64,000 nt of DNA. Origin: Undaria pinnatifida (Eukaryota; Sar; Phaeophyceae; Laminariales; Alariaceae). The position numbers were made by a program, and so were the translations under genes. The notes under the pieces were generated by a model, which worked only from the letters and a program-made list of their open reading frames with translations, was not told the origin of the DNA and searched no databases. This document shows, piece by piece, positions 11,101 through 25,058 of this stretch (positions are counted from its first letter, which is position 1; each line of letters starts with the position of its first letter). The stretch is from the NCBI GenBank assembly GCA_012845835.1, contig JABAKD010000014.1:1163501-1227500 (forward strand), given 5' to 3'.

Positions 11101-14100
11101 GAAATGAAACCTCGTAGAACACAGATTGGTGTTGTGTGGTTGTTGGTGACCAACCCAGTACCACGGAGCGCATGCCACGTGTTTTTTTGTTGTCAATAGC
11201 TCAACTATGCACCCTTCTTGAATCGCCGACGAAGAATAATCCATTCTCTATGCTCCGGTCGTAAAAAAAAAGAGAGATTCCACGCTATTATCTGGTATTT
11301 AGTTTTACTCTTTCTTTCTTGTGGCATGCTGCAGCTGCAGCGTACAGCACGAGTACTTACCGTTACAGCACAATGCAAAACCAGTGAGAGACATGTCCAT
11401 ATTTCTGGTTCATCCCTACAACGTCTGATAAACTGACACCAACTTTAAAATGCACCTGTACTTTCGAGATCAAACTCAGAGCTAAATTGGCCGATTTAAC
11501 TATTTTTCTTCGCGTAAAAGGATGCCATAAGTCGTCCCCCCCCCCCCCCCCAGCGGCGCCTTCAGCGGGGCCGGGGATCTTCCGGAGGCACCTCCGGCGG
11601 GCCCTCCGGGGGCGCCTCCGGCTGGGCCCCGTCGACCGGGGGGAGGGGGGGGGGCTTTTTCCCCAGCCAACTAGTGACTGTCACCCTGGGCCTAAATATA
11701 AGTAACTTTTCCTAACTGTAGGTCAATGTAAACATGGCTGATATTTGGGCCCAGACTGGAAGGTGGGCACTCCGGCCAACTCACAGCCCTACAATCTAAG
11801 CACTCATAAACCATGTATACATTTATAGAACATGATATAATTGTGATTGCCACGAAAAATCATGTTATTTCTTTGTAGCACGCAATCCCTCACCTTGATT
11901 TTCTTCTCGTGAGTCTTGACATCGTTCCCAAGATCCTTGACCCTCTTCCTCCCGTCAACCGCCTCCGGCATCTCGTACTTGAAGTTCTTGAACTGATGCG
12001 GAGGCTTTTTCAGAGCAGTGACATCGCAGCGAGGGGGGAGGGGGGCGGGGGGGGGGGTACTCATTTGTTACTTGCCTTAGTCTTTTGACCGTTGACCACA
12101 CCCCTTCGGAGACGGAGCACCGTTCCTATTCCACAATAGAGACACCTCTAACATTTGGACGCGCATTGCGTTCTTCAATAGCGTTACCATAGCGTTCCTT
12201 CCATATATATAGCGTTAGACCAAGGCTACGGTAGGGGGGATTCTAATTGCTAATACGCCCCCCTTTTTCAGTAATAGATTTGAGCCAGTCGCACGAGCGA
12301 CTCTGTACCTCAATCACCAAAACACGTTAGGTGGTTAGTTTGGCGCGATTAGTTTGGCGCAACCTAGCGCACCACCCCATTACGGAGTCACATCAAAACA
12401 CGTTAGGTGGTTAGTTTGGCGCAATTAGTTTGGCGCAATCTAGCTCACCATCCCATTAAGGATTCACATCGGCAGCATTAAAACAGCACGAACGCCTATG
12501 ACCGCAAGGAACAGGGGCGTCACTCGCGCGAGTGACACCGAGCCACTGGAAAAAAAATCTTGAAAAACAACGTGCATAACCCTTATGGTACCGTAGCTTT
12601 GGTCAGTTACCGTGGCGACAGCAGAAGGAGAGAGGGGTCTACTTTGCTGGCAATCTTTTTTTCTCACTCGTGCGAGTGACCCCCCCCATTCCATTGCGGT
12701 CTTCAACACCTTTCGTGCTGTCGGGACACGGCACGGTAGGGGGCTCCTTTTTTTTATTTGTCGCCCGGGGGTCGGGGACAGTCGCGCGAGTGATCCCACT
12801 GCTCGTTCGCGGTGTTCAGCTTTCTTCGTGTTGTTTTTAATCTTGCTATACGACTCTGTGCACAGTGGAACAGTAAGCTAAGATGCGCCGAAAAAATCGC
12901 CTTTTTTTTTTCGTCTGAGGTACGGAGTCACTGATGCGAGTAATGCCTGCCTCAAACCCGGTAGTGCAAAAATGTGTATGACACTACAATACCCTACCAT
13001 AGGTCAAAATGGAAAAAAGGAAAACTGCCAACCCGACAAACCCATGTCATAGTCATAACCCCTCGTGACGAACTGTACTCCACACGTCATACAGATCATC
13101 GACGATATATCCCCACCTGATGATCTAGATCCTTCAGGGAAGATCAGTATGGTCTACATCATGTTGCCGGGTGGGAGCCGTAAGATCTGCACGACCTAGC
13201 GAATATTATTTCCAGGGTTTGGATCTGTACCCTCTATGTACAGATCCCAGGTCATGTTACCGGGTGGGAGCCGTATGTATGATCTGCATTAGAGAGCAAG
13301 CAAAACGTTTCCAGGGTTTGGATCTGTACCCTCCCATCTACAGATCCTGCACAAGATACTATAGCGGGCAGACACAGGATCTCCTGTAGACGATATCTAT
13401 GATCTTCATGATCTATGTGATCTATACGATCTACATGATCTATACAATCTATATGACCTATACGATTTATATGATCTATACGATCTACACGATAGGTATG
13501 ATCTATACGATATATACGATATATACGATCTACGCTATCTGTATGGTCTATACGATCTATAGATGATCTAGATCATGATCTGCCTGAGCTGTGCAGTATT
13601 CTCAATCAAACTGACGCTCCGCCGATATTGGCTATATATGACCGAGGAAGCTAGCAATAGTAATCAGGACCAAATATGGTCACAAAAAACATTGGAACAT
13701 ACACTGTAGATATTTTCGTGTAATGTGGGTCCTGATGAACATGCCCCCCCCCCGTAAATACGCTTCGGAAGTTGCGGTGTTCACTCAGCCAGAAATATTC
13801 GATGAAAAAATCTACTGCTCCTGAGCAAAGCTACAGTACGGCATGGGGGGTCACTCGCACGAGTGGACCTCCCTGTTCCTTTGAGTTTCTTAAAGCTTTC
13901 GTGCATTTTTCATGTTTCCACATTAATCTGCACTGGAATGGTTACCTACGCCGCGCCAAACATATCGCCTCAAGAATTTTTGGGTCAGCGTACATATTAA
14001 ACAGTCACTCGTGCGCGTGGTGAAAACCCATTAGTGCTGAAAATCGTTAACCCTGCAAAGCAATGGTTCAGGGGCACACACATGCCCCAATGCTATAAAT

Positions 14101-17100
14101 AGCATGCATTGTTGACACGACAAGGCTACGATTTTGGAGCAAACACACAATGCCCCCAAGGGTACTACAAAATTGTTTGACAGCACAACATCATGAACCA
14201 GGGCACACCAAAACACAAAAGTCATTTTCCACGTTGGGCAGATTCCGTTGTTGAGGAGGCCCGGCCGTAATACCCCACCGCCATCACCACCACCACCACC
14301 ACCACCACAGCAACACATCAACACATCAACAATCCCAACATCACTACCACCACCGCCACCATCATCACCACCACGACCAGCCTGACCTCCATCACCAGCA
14401 CACTCACCTTAAAAGGTGCCTCCTTCTTGGTCTCCTTTTCCCGATCACCATCTTCACCCGCGTCCTCGAGGCCAGCCGCCTTCAGCCTCTCACTCTTGGC
14501 CTTGTGAGGGTCTTCCTCCTTAAGCCGAGGAACAGGGTCGGGCGCAGTCTTGGCCTGGACGGTGACTACTTCATCTTCAGCAAAATCATCGTACATCCCA
14601 TCGTCGTATCCATACCCGCCGTAATCGCCATCATAGCCGTACTCGTCCAACTGGTCAACATATTTTAGAGGTGGGGGTTGGGTTGGGGGTTAAGTTGGGG
14701 GTTGGGTTGGGAGTTGGGGGTTGGGTTGGGTTGGGTTGGGTTGGGGTGGGGTTGGGTGGGGTGGGGGGGAGGCGGGGGGGCGGGTCGGGGTGAAGGGTGA
14801 GAGGAAAGTCCTCGGAAATTTCGTCGTAGATTAAACAAGTGTACCCCATACCCTCCATAGTCACCGACGCGCGTTACGATAGAGGCAGCCCCTGTAAGAC
14901 GAAAAAAACGTTTTCTGAACGCCGGGGCTCCTTAACCTATCTAAACCGAAAACCGTCGTAATTTCACGGTCTGTTTTTTTGCAACCAAGTTGAAATCGTT
15001 GTACGATACCAGGTATACCTATAGGCCATGAGATGTGGATTGCCCATCGGGAATAATTTTTTATTTTTTTCCTCGAAATCAATCAGTTTTTTGGGGGGCG
15101 AGGTATAGAGCTCCTTGACGTCTTTACAACTCGAAACCCCTTTTTTACAAATTTACTTGAAGTTAGCATGGGGAGGGGTTTCGGGGCTCTAAAGGGGGGA
15201 AGCGAGGACCCTCAGAAAACGAAACGGTGCACGTCAAAAAGTGGCATTTTATAAAATTATCCTACGAGTACATTGTCTTACGTCAGCTGTGAGGTCGACA
15301 AATATCAGGGTCGATACTCATCTGTGAAAGCTGCCACATACAGCGGCCGTTCGTTTTTTTCGGTAGCAAGTTCTCACGATATATCATCGTCATAGTGGCG
15401 ACATCAAACACATGCTTCCAAGTACAGCAGTAGTAAGACCTAACGAAGAGCAATAGCGGCTTCTTTTTTTTTTATGATTTCACACACATTTCTACATTCC
15501 AGCTTCTGGACAAGCCGTGGTCACAGGTGTCGCCCCTTCTTCCCCCCGGTTCTTGCCTTCAATTTTTTATCGCGCATAGGGTTCAGAAATACCACTGCTC
15601 GTCGATTTTCCATCGTGTGTTGCTAACTCACGCTCTCGCGCTTTCCGCGAGTCAACTTGTGCACAAGAAAAAGTCCCCACGACTTTATACGAGTATGCAC
15701 TCGGGGGGATTCGAACTCACGTAACTGACCTATACCAGGCTCGAGGATAACCCGATACGCCACCGGGGCGACCGGCTACATATTATAAAATTATAAATAC
15801 ACTCCAGCTGCGAGATCGAAGATTTTGTCGACACTCATCTTTGCAAGCTGTGTGTGATACTCCGATCGCGCGTATTACGGGTTGTATGTCCTCATTAAGG
15901 ATAAGGTCGGCGACTCCCCTTGCAACTACAGTGTAGCTATCAGGGTCAACAGGGTGATGTTAGGCAGTCTGTGCGCGGAAACTATAAAGTCCGTTTTTGA
16001 GGGGGACAAATCTGACAGCTGTGGAAGGAAATGCATCAGTTTATCAAGTGAATCCTGTAAGTCGTATAACCGGTGAGGGGAGGGCGGAGTTTTGAAGGGC
16101 GTGGGGGCATGGGTTTGAACAAGAGGGAGCGGGGGGGGGGGGGGAACGGGCGGGATAACTCAATTTGTGCGTGGAAACTATAAATCCTTCAAGGGGATAA
16201 ATCTGACGGTTTAGGAAAGAATGCACCAGTTTATCATGTATATACTGTAAGTAGTACAACCAGCGAGGAGAGGGCGGAGTGTTCGAGGGGGTGGGGGTGG
16301 GGGTGGGGGGAGTGGGGGAGGGGGGGCGAAACTTTTTTTTTTTAAACATGTTTAGGTCGCATAGGTGTAAAGGTTTGCTATACGCGAGGTGCTAGGTCTC
16401 GGCGATGGTGCGGGTGGTGGGGAAGGAGGGGGCGTTGCGGGGGGGGGGGGGGGGATGAATTGGGGCAGCGGCATGGGTGGCTCTAGAAAGAAAATGAGGC
16501 GATTTCGACGTTAGGTGGGGCATTTGAGCAACAGGGAGGGGGAAAAAAAAAAGAAAGAGGGGCGGGGGGGATGAATTAAAGCTACGTCATGGATGGCTAG
16601 AAACATACATCACGTCAAATATTAACAGCGAGCATCAAAACCTACAACAAAACATGATACCGACATTAGCATTTAAGATTACATGAAAATTAGTATCCCT
16701 TACAGCAAGAAAATATAACGTCACACGAGCATTGATGTACTACGTCGTAGCCGCGGTCGTCCAGCTGATGACAAGGTTTTCAAGTGCGACGGGCAGGGAG
16801 GGATGCATCGGAGGTGACGTTTGGCATGAGGGCGGGGGGCGCTGCCTTGCTTATTTATCTGCATGGCTGCTTTTCTGTGGCGCTTTGCCTGTTGTTCTTG
16901 ATAGCCTTGGTTGTTCTCTTGTTGTGCTCAAAAGCTCGTTAAGCTTGCAGAGTTTGCCTCTTTTTTATGCTGGTCGTCGTTTCGTCTGCGTTTTTTGTCT
17001 TGATACTTTTATGGGCTTTACTTGTGAGGCCCTTGTGATTTGCTTGTTTCCCCCTCCACTTTCCTCGATTTTTGCGTGTTTCCCCCCCTCGATTTTGCTT

Positions 17101-20100
17101 GTATTTTCTGTATTCTTGGCTTTGTTCTGCTGCTCTCCAGCGTTGAGTTTTTTCGGAAGGACGGCGATCGACACCGCACAGAAGGGGTCACAAATCGTGC
17201 GCGATAGATAAACATATATACCGACCAAGCGAGTAGCCCATTCCTCACCAGCAAGTCGTCGTAGTGGTCATCCTCCATCATGTCTTCGATGTCGAGTTCG
17301 TCCTCAAACCCAGACTCCAGAAAATCTTCTTCCTCTTCCTCAGGAGATCTCTTCTCCAGGCGACTTCGAAAGCGATCGTTCGGGGTCAACGGAGAGGAGG
17401 AGGAAGGGGGGGGGGAGTGAGGCCCTCGTATCTTGCCTCCAAATAATGACGCATGCTCCTCAACCTCCCTCTATCTGACACATGATGCTACTAATCGTAC
17501 CAGTATCTACGGAACACCATAGTAATTAAGACCCACGATGTACACAATTACTTAGATATTCCCCTTTGTTATTAACAAAAGTTTGGCCCTGATTGCCGTA
17601 ATCTTCCCTCATGTCCTTATATAAGGAGCTTTATAGCCTCATCCTTTTAGCCTCACCGTTGTAGCCTCACCTATATATCCTCACCTTTATAGCCTCGCCC
17701 TTACAGCCTCATCCTTATAGCCTCACCCTTATAGCCCCACCCTTATAGCCCCACCCATATAGCCTCACCCTTATAGCCTCACCCTTATAGCGTCACCCTC
17801 ATAGCTCACCTTTATAGCCTCACCCTTACAGCTCACCTTTACAGCCTCACCCTTATAGCCTCACCTTTATAGCCTCACCCTTATAGCCTCACCCTTATGG
17901 CCTCACCCTTATAGCCTCACCCTTATAGCCTCACCCTTATAGCCTCACCCTTATGGCCTCACCCTTATAGCCTCACCCTTATAGCCTCACCCTTATGGCC
18001 TCACCTTTATAGCCTCACCTGTATAGCCTCACCTTTATCGCCTCACCCTTATAGCCTCACCCTTATAGCCTCACTCTTATATCCACACCCTAACCCGAAA
18101 TACATGGCCATACCAGTCCGGTAATATATTGATATAAGCTCGATAGGAAAAACGCTTCAAAGCTGTGCGAAACCCCGAGATATTAGGGAGGTGATGATTA
18201 AAAACATCCCCGTGGTCAACCAATGGGCGTTTCAATCCTTTGATCAATCCGCAAGATGATGCGATTATTCACGACTCTTAGGCTTACCAGGTATGATAGC
18301 AGTATCGTTTGGCCTCAATTCCGTATCGAGCTTATATTTATCGTCGGACTGGTCATAGCCTTACACAAGTAGGCACGCAACGAGCTATTTCGGAAAACAC
18401 AAATTATGTCGTACTGCATCGATAATGGAGTCGAGTAGCCGCGTCGCTCAGCAAAATATTGGCCGATATCTTGCTTACCCCTGTTGGGTCGCGAGGGGAA
18501 CATTTACGACAGCTCACCCCCTGCTCCTCTTCTTATAATCCTTTCCGGTATCCAGGAACACCCCTCGAGCACGTCAATGACCTCCTTTTGTCCAGCGACG
18601 ACTGACACGACCCCCCCCGCCAACCTTCCGCTCCATCCCCCTCGAGTATCATAACACGTCTAACAGCTCATCCCCTGCTCCCGTTTTGGATCTCTTTACT
18701 ATCCTTCCCAGCATCCTGCAAACCCTCAAGCACGTCAATGAGCTACATCCAGTCCAACAACGACCCCCCCGCCCCCCCAGCCTAGATGATATTGTGCGGA
18801 GTGGAGAACCCCAACTCCGCACAAGGGGAATGATCGCATCACGTAGTGTGAACATGGTAAGGCACCCGCGTGGCAGTTAATTAGTAATACCTATTGCTGT
18901 CTCTGGAGTGGCCACACCGGAAAACAAAGTATAACTCATTGGTCGCTGTGATCCATAAGCAACAAAGTAGGCCCAAGGTGCCGAGGTCCGTCTTACGAGC
19001 GGTTCTGGGAACGATGCAGTTCACCCTTTATGCGACTCACCGAACACCTCACGGCGCTTCGCGCTTGGGGCAAGCAATGTCTGCCTGGTTGTTTAAAACC
19101 CGACGTGCTACGTCCCGGCAGGTAGGGATGCGAGGGTCTATGGTCAAACGACTACGGCCATGTAAAAACTGAGTATACCTCCCCCCCCTACTCCATGCTC
19201 CGTCTCGAAAGGGATGCGTGGTCAATGGTCAAAAGCGGGTTTCCAGTTATGGAGGGAAGAATAAGGCAAGCATCAAAATGAGTACCTCCCTTCCCCCGCC
19301 CCCGCCCCGCCCAACCTCTCCCCTCACCCCCGACACAAAATGTCAAATAGTAGCTCACCCCCTATTCCCTTTCTTGGCCTTGTTTTCATCCTTGGCGGTG
19401 TCCAGGAACCCCTCGAGCACGTCAATGACCTCCATCCCTTCCAGCAAGTTCTGACACGCGTTACCGAGCGTGACAGACGGCTGCTCGGAAGAGGCCACGG
19501 CGATCGCAAGCGCCGTCAGCCGCTCTGAGTCGAGGGCACTTCCCGTCTTCTCCAAGATGCCGTTCTTGGCCTATATCACACAGCACGTGAAAGCGGAATT
19601 GTGATTAAACATACCGCGCCGCGAGCAACGAGAAACTCCCGCCAAAATAGACAACTAGACCAAGAGGAGAGGGGTAGGCAAACAAACCACGTGACTGCAC
19701 AAACCAACAATACTAAATACTTACATGCATCGAAGTAGTTGTATCAGTGTGCAGGATGATTATGGACCGAAATCGCCTTCAGGGGCAAAATTATCCTGAT
19801 TCATCCAACGGGTCAACATCCACGGGAGACATAAACATCTACCAGGCATACCTTCAAAGAGTAATCCATCCTCTGTAAAAAACGCGCGACCGGAGGATCA
19901 TGGAGCTTGCAAAGATGAGTAACGACCCTTAAATTGATCGAACTCACAGCTGGCGACAATTTTAAAAAATGCTGTTTTGCAAGATTCCGAAAGAAGTGGA
20001 GGGGTAAGGTGATAGGTGGGAAGAGTGCAGGAAAGCGGAAGGTACCGTTGCACTAGGCGCGTCTAACGCAAGTCAGCAGGGCCGCGAGTCGGCTAAAATT

Positions 20101-23100
20101 AACCCTCGAGGAACTTCAAGACACAAAAATTGACGAAAAACACCCCGCGGCTGCAGCATTCAGCCACGCGAAGCAAGCAATCCGAGCTGCTGCTGGTGTG
20201 GAGAAGACGTGTTCGGACTGCAACGCAGGAAGCTGTGTGGCAAGCTTGGCGCATGGCGATACTCAGATGGATTGCCTCAAGTTCTTCCTAGACGATTTGG
20301 TTCGATCGCGCTCGTCGCTTTTCGGTCTGTATAAATGGCTCCCGGAAGGCTTACTAGACTTCAAGCAGTCTAGTAAGACTTTTCAGACCCATTCATACAG
20401 ACCCAATGGCTGAGATGGTGATCCAACCAAAAGTCGTCTAGGAAAAAATTGAAGGAATCCATCCGAGTGTCGCAATGCCTCACGCCTCACGCTTGCCTCA
20501 TAGCTTCCTGCGTCGCAGTTCCAACACTGCTCCTCTACACCAGCAGCAGCTCGGGTCACTTCATGTGGCCGATGCTGTACCCAACAGTTTCCCCCCGTCA
20601 ATCTCTGGGTCCGAAGTCGCGCACGCGTTAATAGTCATCACTTGGGTGGCCGAGCGAAAGCCAACTAACTGACGTAGTACATACCTGGTACGGGTGGCAC
20701 GTTTGCGTTAACTAACGTCCTTTTACCTCTATAGACTAGTGCGGTTGTACTCCTCAAGCGCGCAACTATGGGTTAGTATGATGATGTTACGACCGCGCTT
20801 GTTTTCGGCTACCACGAGTATAGCGTAGAAATGCTGGTCGGGTTTTGCGCGAAACGAACGCCTTCCAAGTCAATTTTCGGGTGATGATGGATGATAGATG
20901 ATCGATGATGATGATATTGACCTAGCTCGTCATGATAGGAGCTCAGAAATTTCTTAGAATCTGCTGCCCCCCTATCGTGGGACGACTCCTATCAAGAAAC
21001 ACGACCAGGTATGACTACAGAGCCTGTACAGCTGCTCGGGGCCCGAGGGCACTTCCCATTCCCTCCAGGACGCCGCCCTTCGCCTGACAGCACACGGAAA
21101 GCGAAGGAAGCGCGATTTTTAGCAATTCAGTAAAACGTAACCCAATTGTAGGAGCAAACGTGTTATCCCGTAGGTAACTCCAAAATGATACGCCCCCCAA
21201 AACATGGGTGATGTTAAAAGGAAGACTGGTTTTTCGTTAACGCCTTTACAACTGGAAACCCATTTTTTTTGGCAAATATACTTGAATTTAGTATAGGGAG
21301 GGATTTGGGGGCTCTACAGGGGTTAAGGTTAACTGTGCCAACGGTGGAAAACGCCCAAACGTGACCGTTTACTACCGTCAAAACCTTCCTAACCTTTCTC
21401 CCCTCCCTCCCCCTCCCGTCCCGTCCCCTCCCCTCCAGTCACTGTGGCTGCTGTGTTTGTTGGATCCCGCATGAAATCATTGCCACAATCTCATCCACCG
21501 GCCACAAAAAAATAGGAAGAGGAGTTAACAGGTAGGTAGGCATTATAGGTAGGGAAACACACAAATACGTACAGGACGCATGCTACTAAATACAAATGAC
21601 ACGGTAGAAGAACACCTACAATTTTCTGAGCTCCCTCGTTTGACAAACTGTAGAGCAGTACAAGTATGCAACAGAGGTCAAGAATCTCTTATTTCTGGCC
21701 AGGCTGGAATTTTTAGGATCAGACCGGACGCGCCCTCCACTACTTTCAGTATGAAAAAGCCCATGTTCTTATTATATGAAAAAAATAGAGCCTGCGATTC
21801 TTAACTGTCAAATTCTTGGTTCAAGTGCTGTCGCGCACTGTGCACAGTAGGGGTCCCCCACCAAGGCGGTCTTGAATAAGGCGATATCTCCATACAAGGC
21901 GGTCACAATCGCCCGGCGCGACTGGTGAACCGTACTCATAACCTGGAATGACAATAAGGAGGCGCTTCCCTCAACAAGGCGGCCATGTTGCTCTGGATCC
22001 TCTTACTGGGGGACCCCTAGTGCACCTCAGCCCAAGAACTGACCTCGAGAAAACACGAAAGTACATGCAACCAACCCACTGCACAATCCCATGGCCTATT
22101 GCAATAGGTATAAAATAAATTGGTACAGCAGTAGCAAATCCAAAGTCGTGGCAGTGGGTATACCCGATTTAAGAGGGTCCACAAAAAAAAGAAAACGGAG
22201 TCAAAATTAATCCCCTATTGGGGCTTCATTGACGAAATAAATCAACGAAATAAAATCTGACGATTCCAGAATCGGCCACACGCCGCAGCCCTTTCCGGGC
22301 TGTCTTACAGTGTCAATTAATACACTGTTGTGTTTTTTCAACCATGCTTAACCCCTTTACAACTGGAAACCCGTTTTTGGGGACAATATTACTTGGATTT
22401 AGTATAGGGAGGGGTTCGGGGGCTCCAAAGGGGTTAACTAACCTTGACATAACCTAACCCTAACCCATACGAAATAATGCCGGTCGAAGTGCCCCCTGAC
22501 GACGTCACTGGGGTAAAATGGCTAGAAAATGTTAAACAATGCGCATCACTGCCTTTCTGCCTGGTAGAGGGTGTTTCCACTAGTGTGTCCACTAGTGTAT
22601 CGAAACACTAGTGTGTTGCAAGCGCAACGTTAGGAGCTGCACGACACACGCACCGCATTTTCATACTGTGAAAAGTATAACATGTACTGTTGCAAGCTCT
22701 TCGTCGATGGTTGACTAGACAGAAAATATCTGGTTTTGGTCGGTATACTAGAATCAAGTTAAAAAGGGATAACCCCTTGATGACGTTAGAGTAGCGGGGT
22801 ATCCGATTTATGAGCGCTCTTGAATAACCTCGTTTGGACTGCATCCACATTTTTCGGGACGAATAACTTGGAATTAGTGTAGGAAGAGGTTTTGGGGCTT
22901 TACAGGGGGTAAACGTGTTTTCTTTTCGTTGAGGTGAAAGGGCTAATTAAAAGGTTACGCCTTGTGATGCCTGCACCGAAAATCAGGAATGATACTCAAT
23001 CTGAGCCAACAGCGGCATGGAGACAAGAGCGGTAACACTGGTTTGTTCCGAGGGACTCTTAAACCGGGCTCCCCACCGTATCGGGTATTGCTCCTCAGGT

Positions 23101-25023
23101 GACGAGCCCCGCCATAAAAAAAAAACAGGGCCGTTTCACGGGTCAGGTAGAGTCAGGGTAACCCGTCTCAACCCGCGATATTTTAAAACCTCCTGACCCG
23201 ACCCGTCCCGTGATGCTTCAAACGCCTCCTGATCCGACCCCACTCACTGACTCGCGAGATTTCGAGAACGTCCCGACCCGACCCGTCCCGACCCGATCCG
23301 ACCCGACCCGACCCGATCCGACCCGACCCGACCCGACCCGACCCGATCCGACTCGTGAGATTTCGAACACCTCCTGACCCGACCCCAATCGACCCGCGAG
23401 ATTTTGATAATGACGTTATGGCCGGCGAAAAACCCTGGGAAAAAAAATGGCCAAGAAACGCTATCATTACTCGATCGTAGAACGCGACATACCATACCTC
23501 TTCAAGCTTTTTGTCCTTCTGCCTGGCCTCCTCCTCCTCAAGCAATCCCAGCGCCTCCTTCGCATCAGCTAGCTTCGCCCTGCCAATCAGAAAACCCACA
23601 TGATACACGCACGACGCGTCAAACATGCGGAAATGTTAATTGGGAAACCCGTCGGTTGGGGGAGCGTCGTCGATTCAGTTGGCCTACATATACCTGTGAC
23701 CCCACGGCTTTGTCCAGAGGTTCGATGGGGGTAAACAAAATCTGGTACGACTTGAGCTGGAAAATAAAAGTGGTGTATGAAAATAAGTGGAAGTGAGCTT
23801 AAAAAAAAGAAGAAAAAAAATGTTACTCGTACGTGTAATGGACGGTTAGTCAAAAGAGGTAATTGCGTCCTTCCGCCAGAACCCCTCCTGCTCCTCCTCC
23901 TCCCCCTTCTCGAGCAGATTTAGCGCTTCCTTCGCGACTGCCAATCGATTTCATGAGCAATACAGCGGGCAGCCGGTACTACCCAACCCGCACTGTAGAG
24001 AGGCCTCTAGAGTAGTACTATACCGGCATTCGGATATTTCTTATGCCTAGCTCTACACTACTTTACCTGGTAGTAGGAACGCGACGACCAAAATTACGGG
24101 ATAGCAGATAGGTACAGCAGTATCATATGCAGTGTGCAGTACGGACACGGCCTCGTCAACCATTTACGAACTTTGTTATATCTTGATTATAGTAATGCGA
24201 CATAACAAATAAGAAACAATGCGGTCGTAATCATAGCGTGAGTGCGCCACACACGATAAATAGATAATTGATGGCACGCTACGTGCGTGTCGTGTATCTC
24301 CTTGCGTTTAGAGTTTTCACCCCCTCAAGCTAGCAGCCCGTGTAGCTTCGTGTGCATGATTCTGCAGTTGTCACTTTTATTCGTTTTTTAATTTCCATAC
24401 TATAATCAAGTCCCAAAAGGGATTCTCAACGCCTTCACGTCTGGAAACAGTTTTCGGGGGAAATTACTTGGAATTGGTATAGGGAGCTTTTTGTTGGGCT
24501 CCAAAGGGCTTAAGTTAGAGCCTAAGCAACGCTACTGCTGTAGGTGACACCTCCACCGCCATTGATTGCAAGGGTAAAAAAAAACAGAACGGCAACAAGG
24601 ACCGAGGACTGGTTCTGGCTCACTTCGCCCCTTCAGCCGCCACTCGCGATTCCTCGATCGCCCCCACCCTCTCCTCGGCAGCTTTGGATGCCTCCAGCGC
24701 GTATTCCTCCCGGCGAGCCTCTCCCCTCTCGGCCTTCACAACCCTGGGTGATTTTAACGAGTTTGCACGTCAACAAGCAGTAGTAGTAGTGAAAACGTTT
24801 TGTCTCTGTTGGCCTTCATCATACCTGGTGGGTGGTACGAGTGGCAGCAGTTTGTGTGTATATATGGGCGGAAATCTCAGTGTAATGTGAAGAACACACA
24901 CGTACACATGCAGAGTAGTAGTGGCAGTAGTACTGGTAGTAGCAGTAGTATTATAGTAATAGTAGTAGGAGTAGTCGTAGTCGTAGTAGTAGCAGTAGTA
25001 GTAGCAGTAGTAGCAGTAGTAGC

Positions 25024-25058
<35 letters not shown>

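Noticed and set aside
15700-15780. Possible tRNA gene with A and B boxes
   Set aside because: T stem and acceptor stem do not pair and the same head recurs with a shared body and A tail, so it is a SINE head.
17625-18085. Possible telomere-like tract
   Set aside because: CCTCACCCTTATAG is a 14-bp unit; short CCTAACCC runs at 22446 and 18090 are only two or three units, so no internal telomere.
23686-23748. 63-bp minus-strand block [20 protein letters not shown] between good splice sites
   Set aside because: Phase 0 reading is protein-like, but exon 3 ends in phase 2 and joins exon 4 directly. It would have to be read in another frame. May be part of the duplicated exon 4 region.
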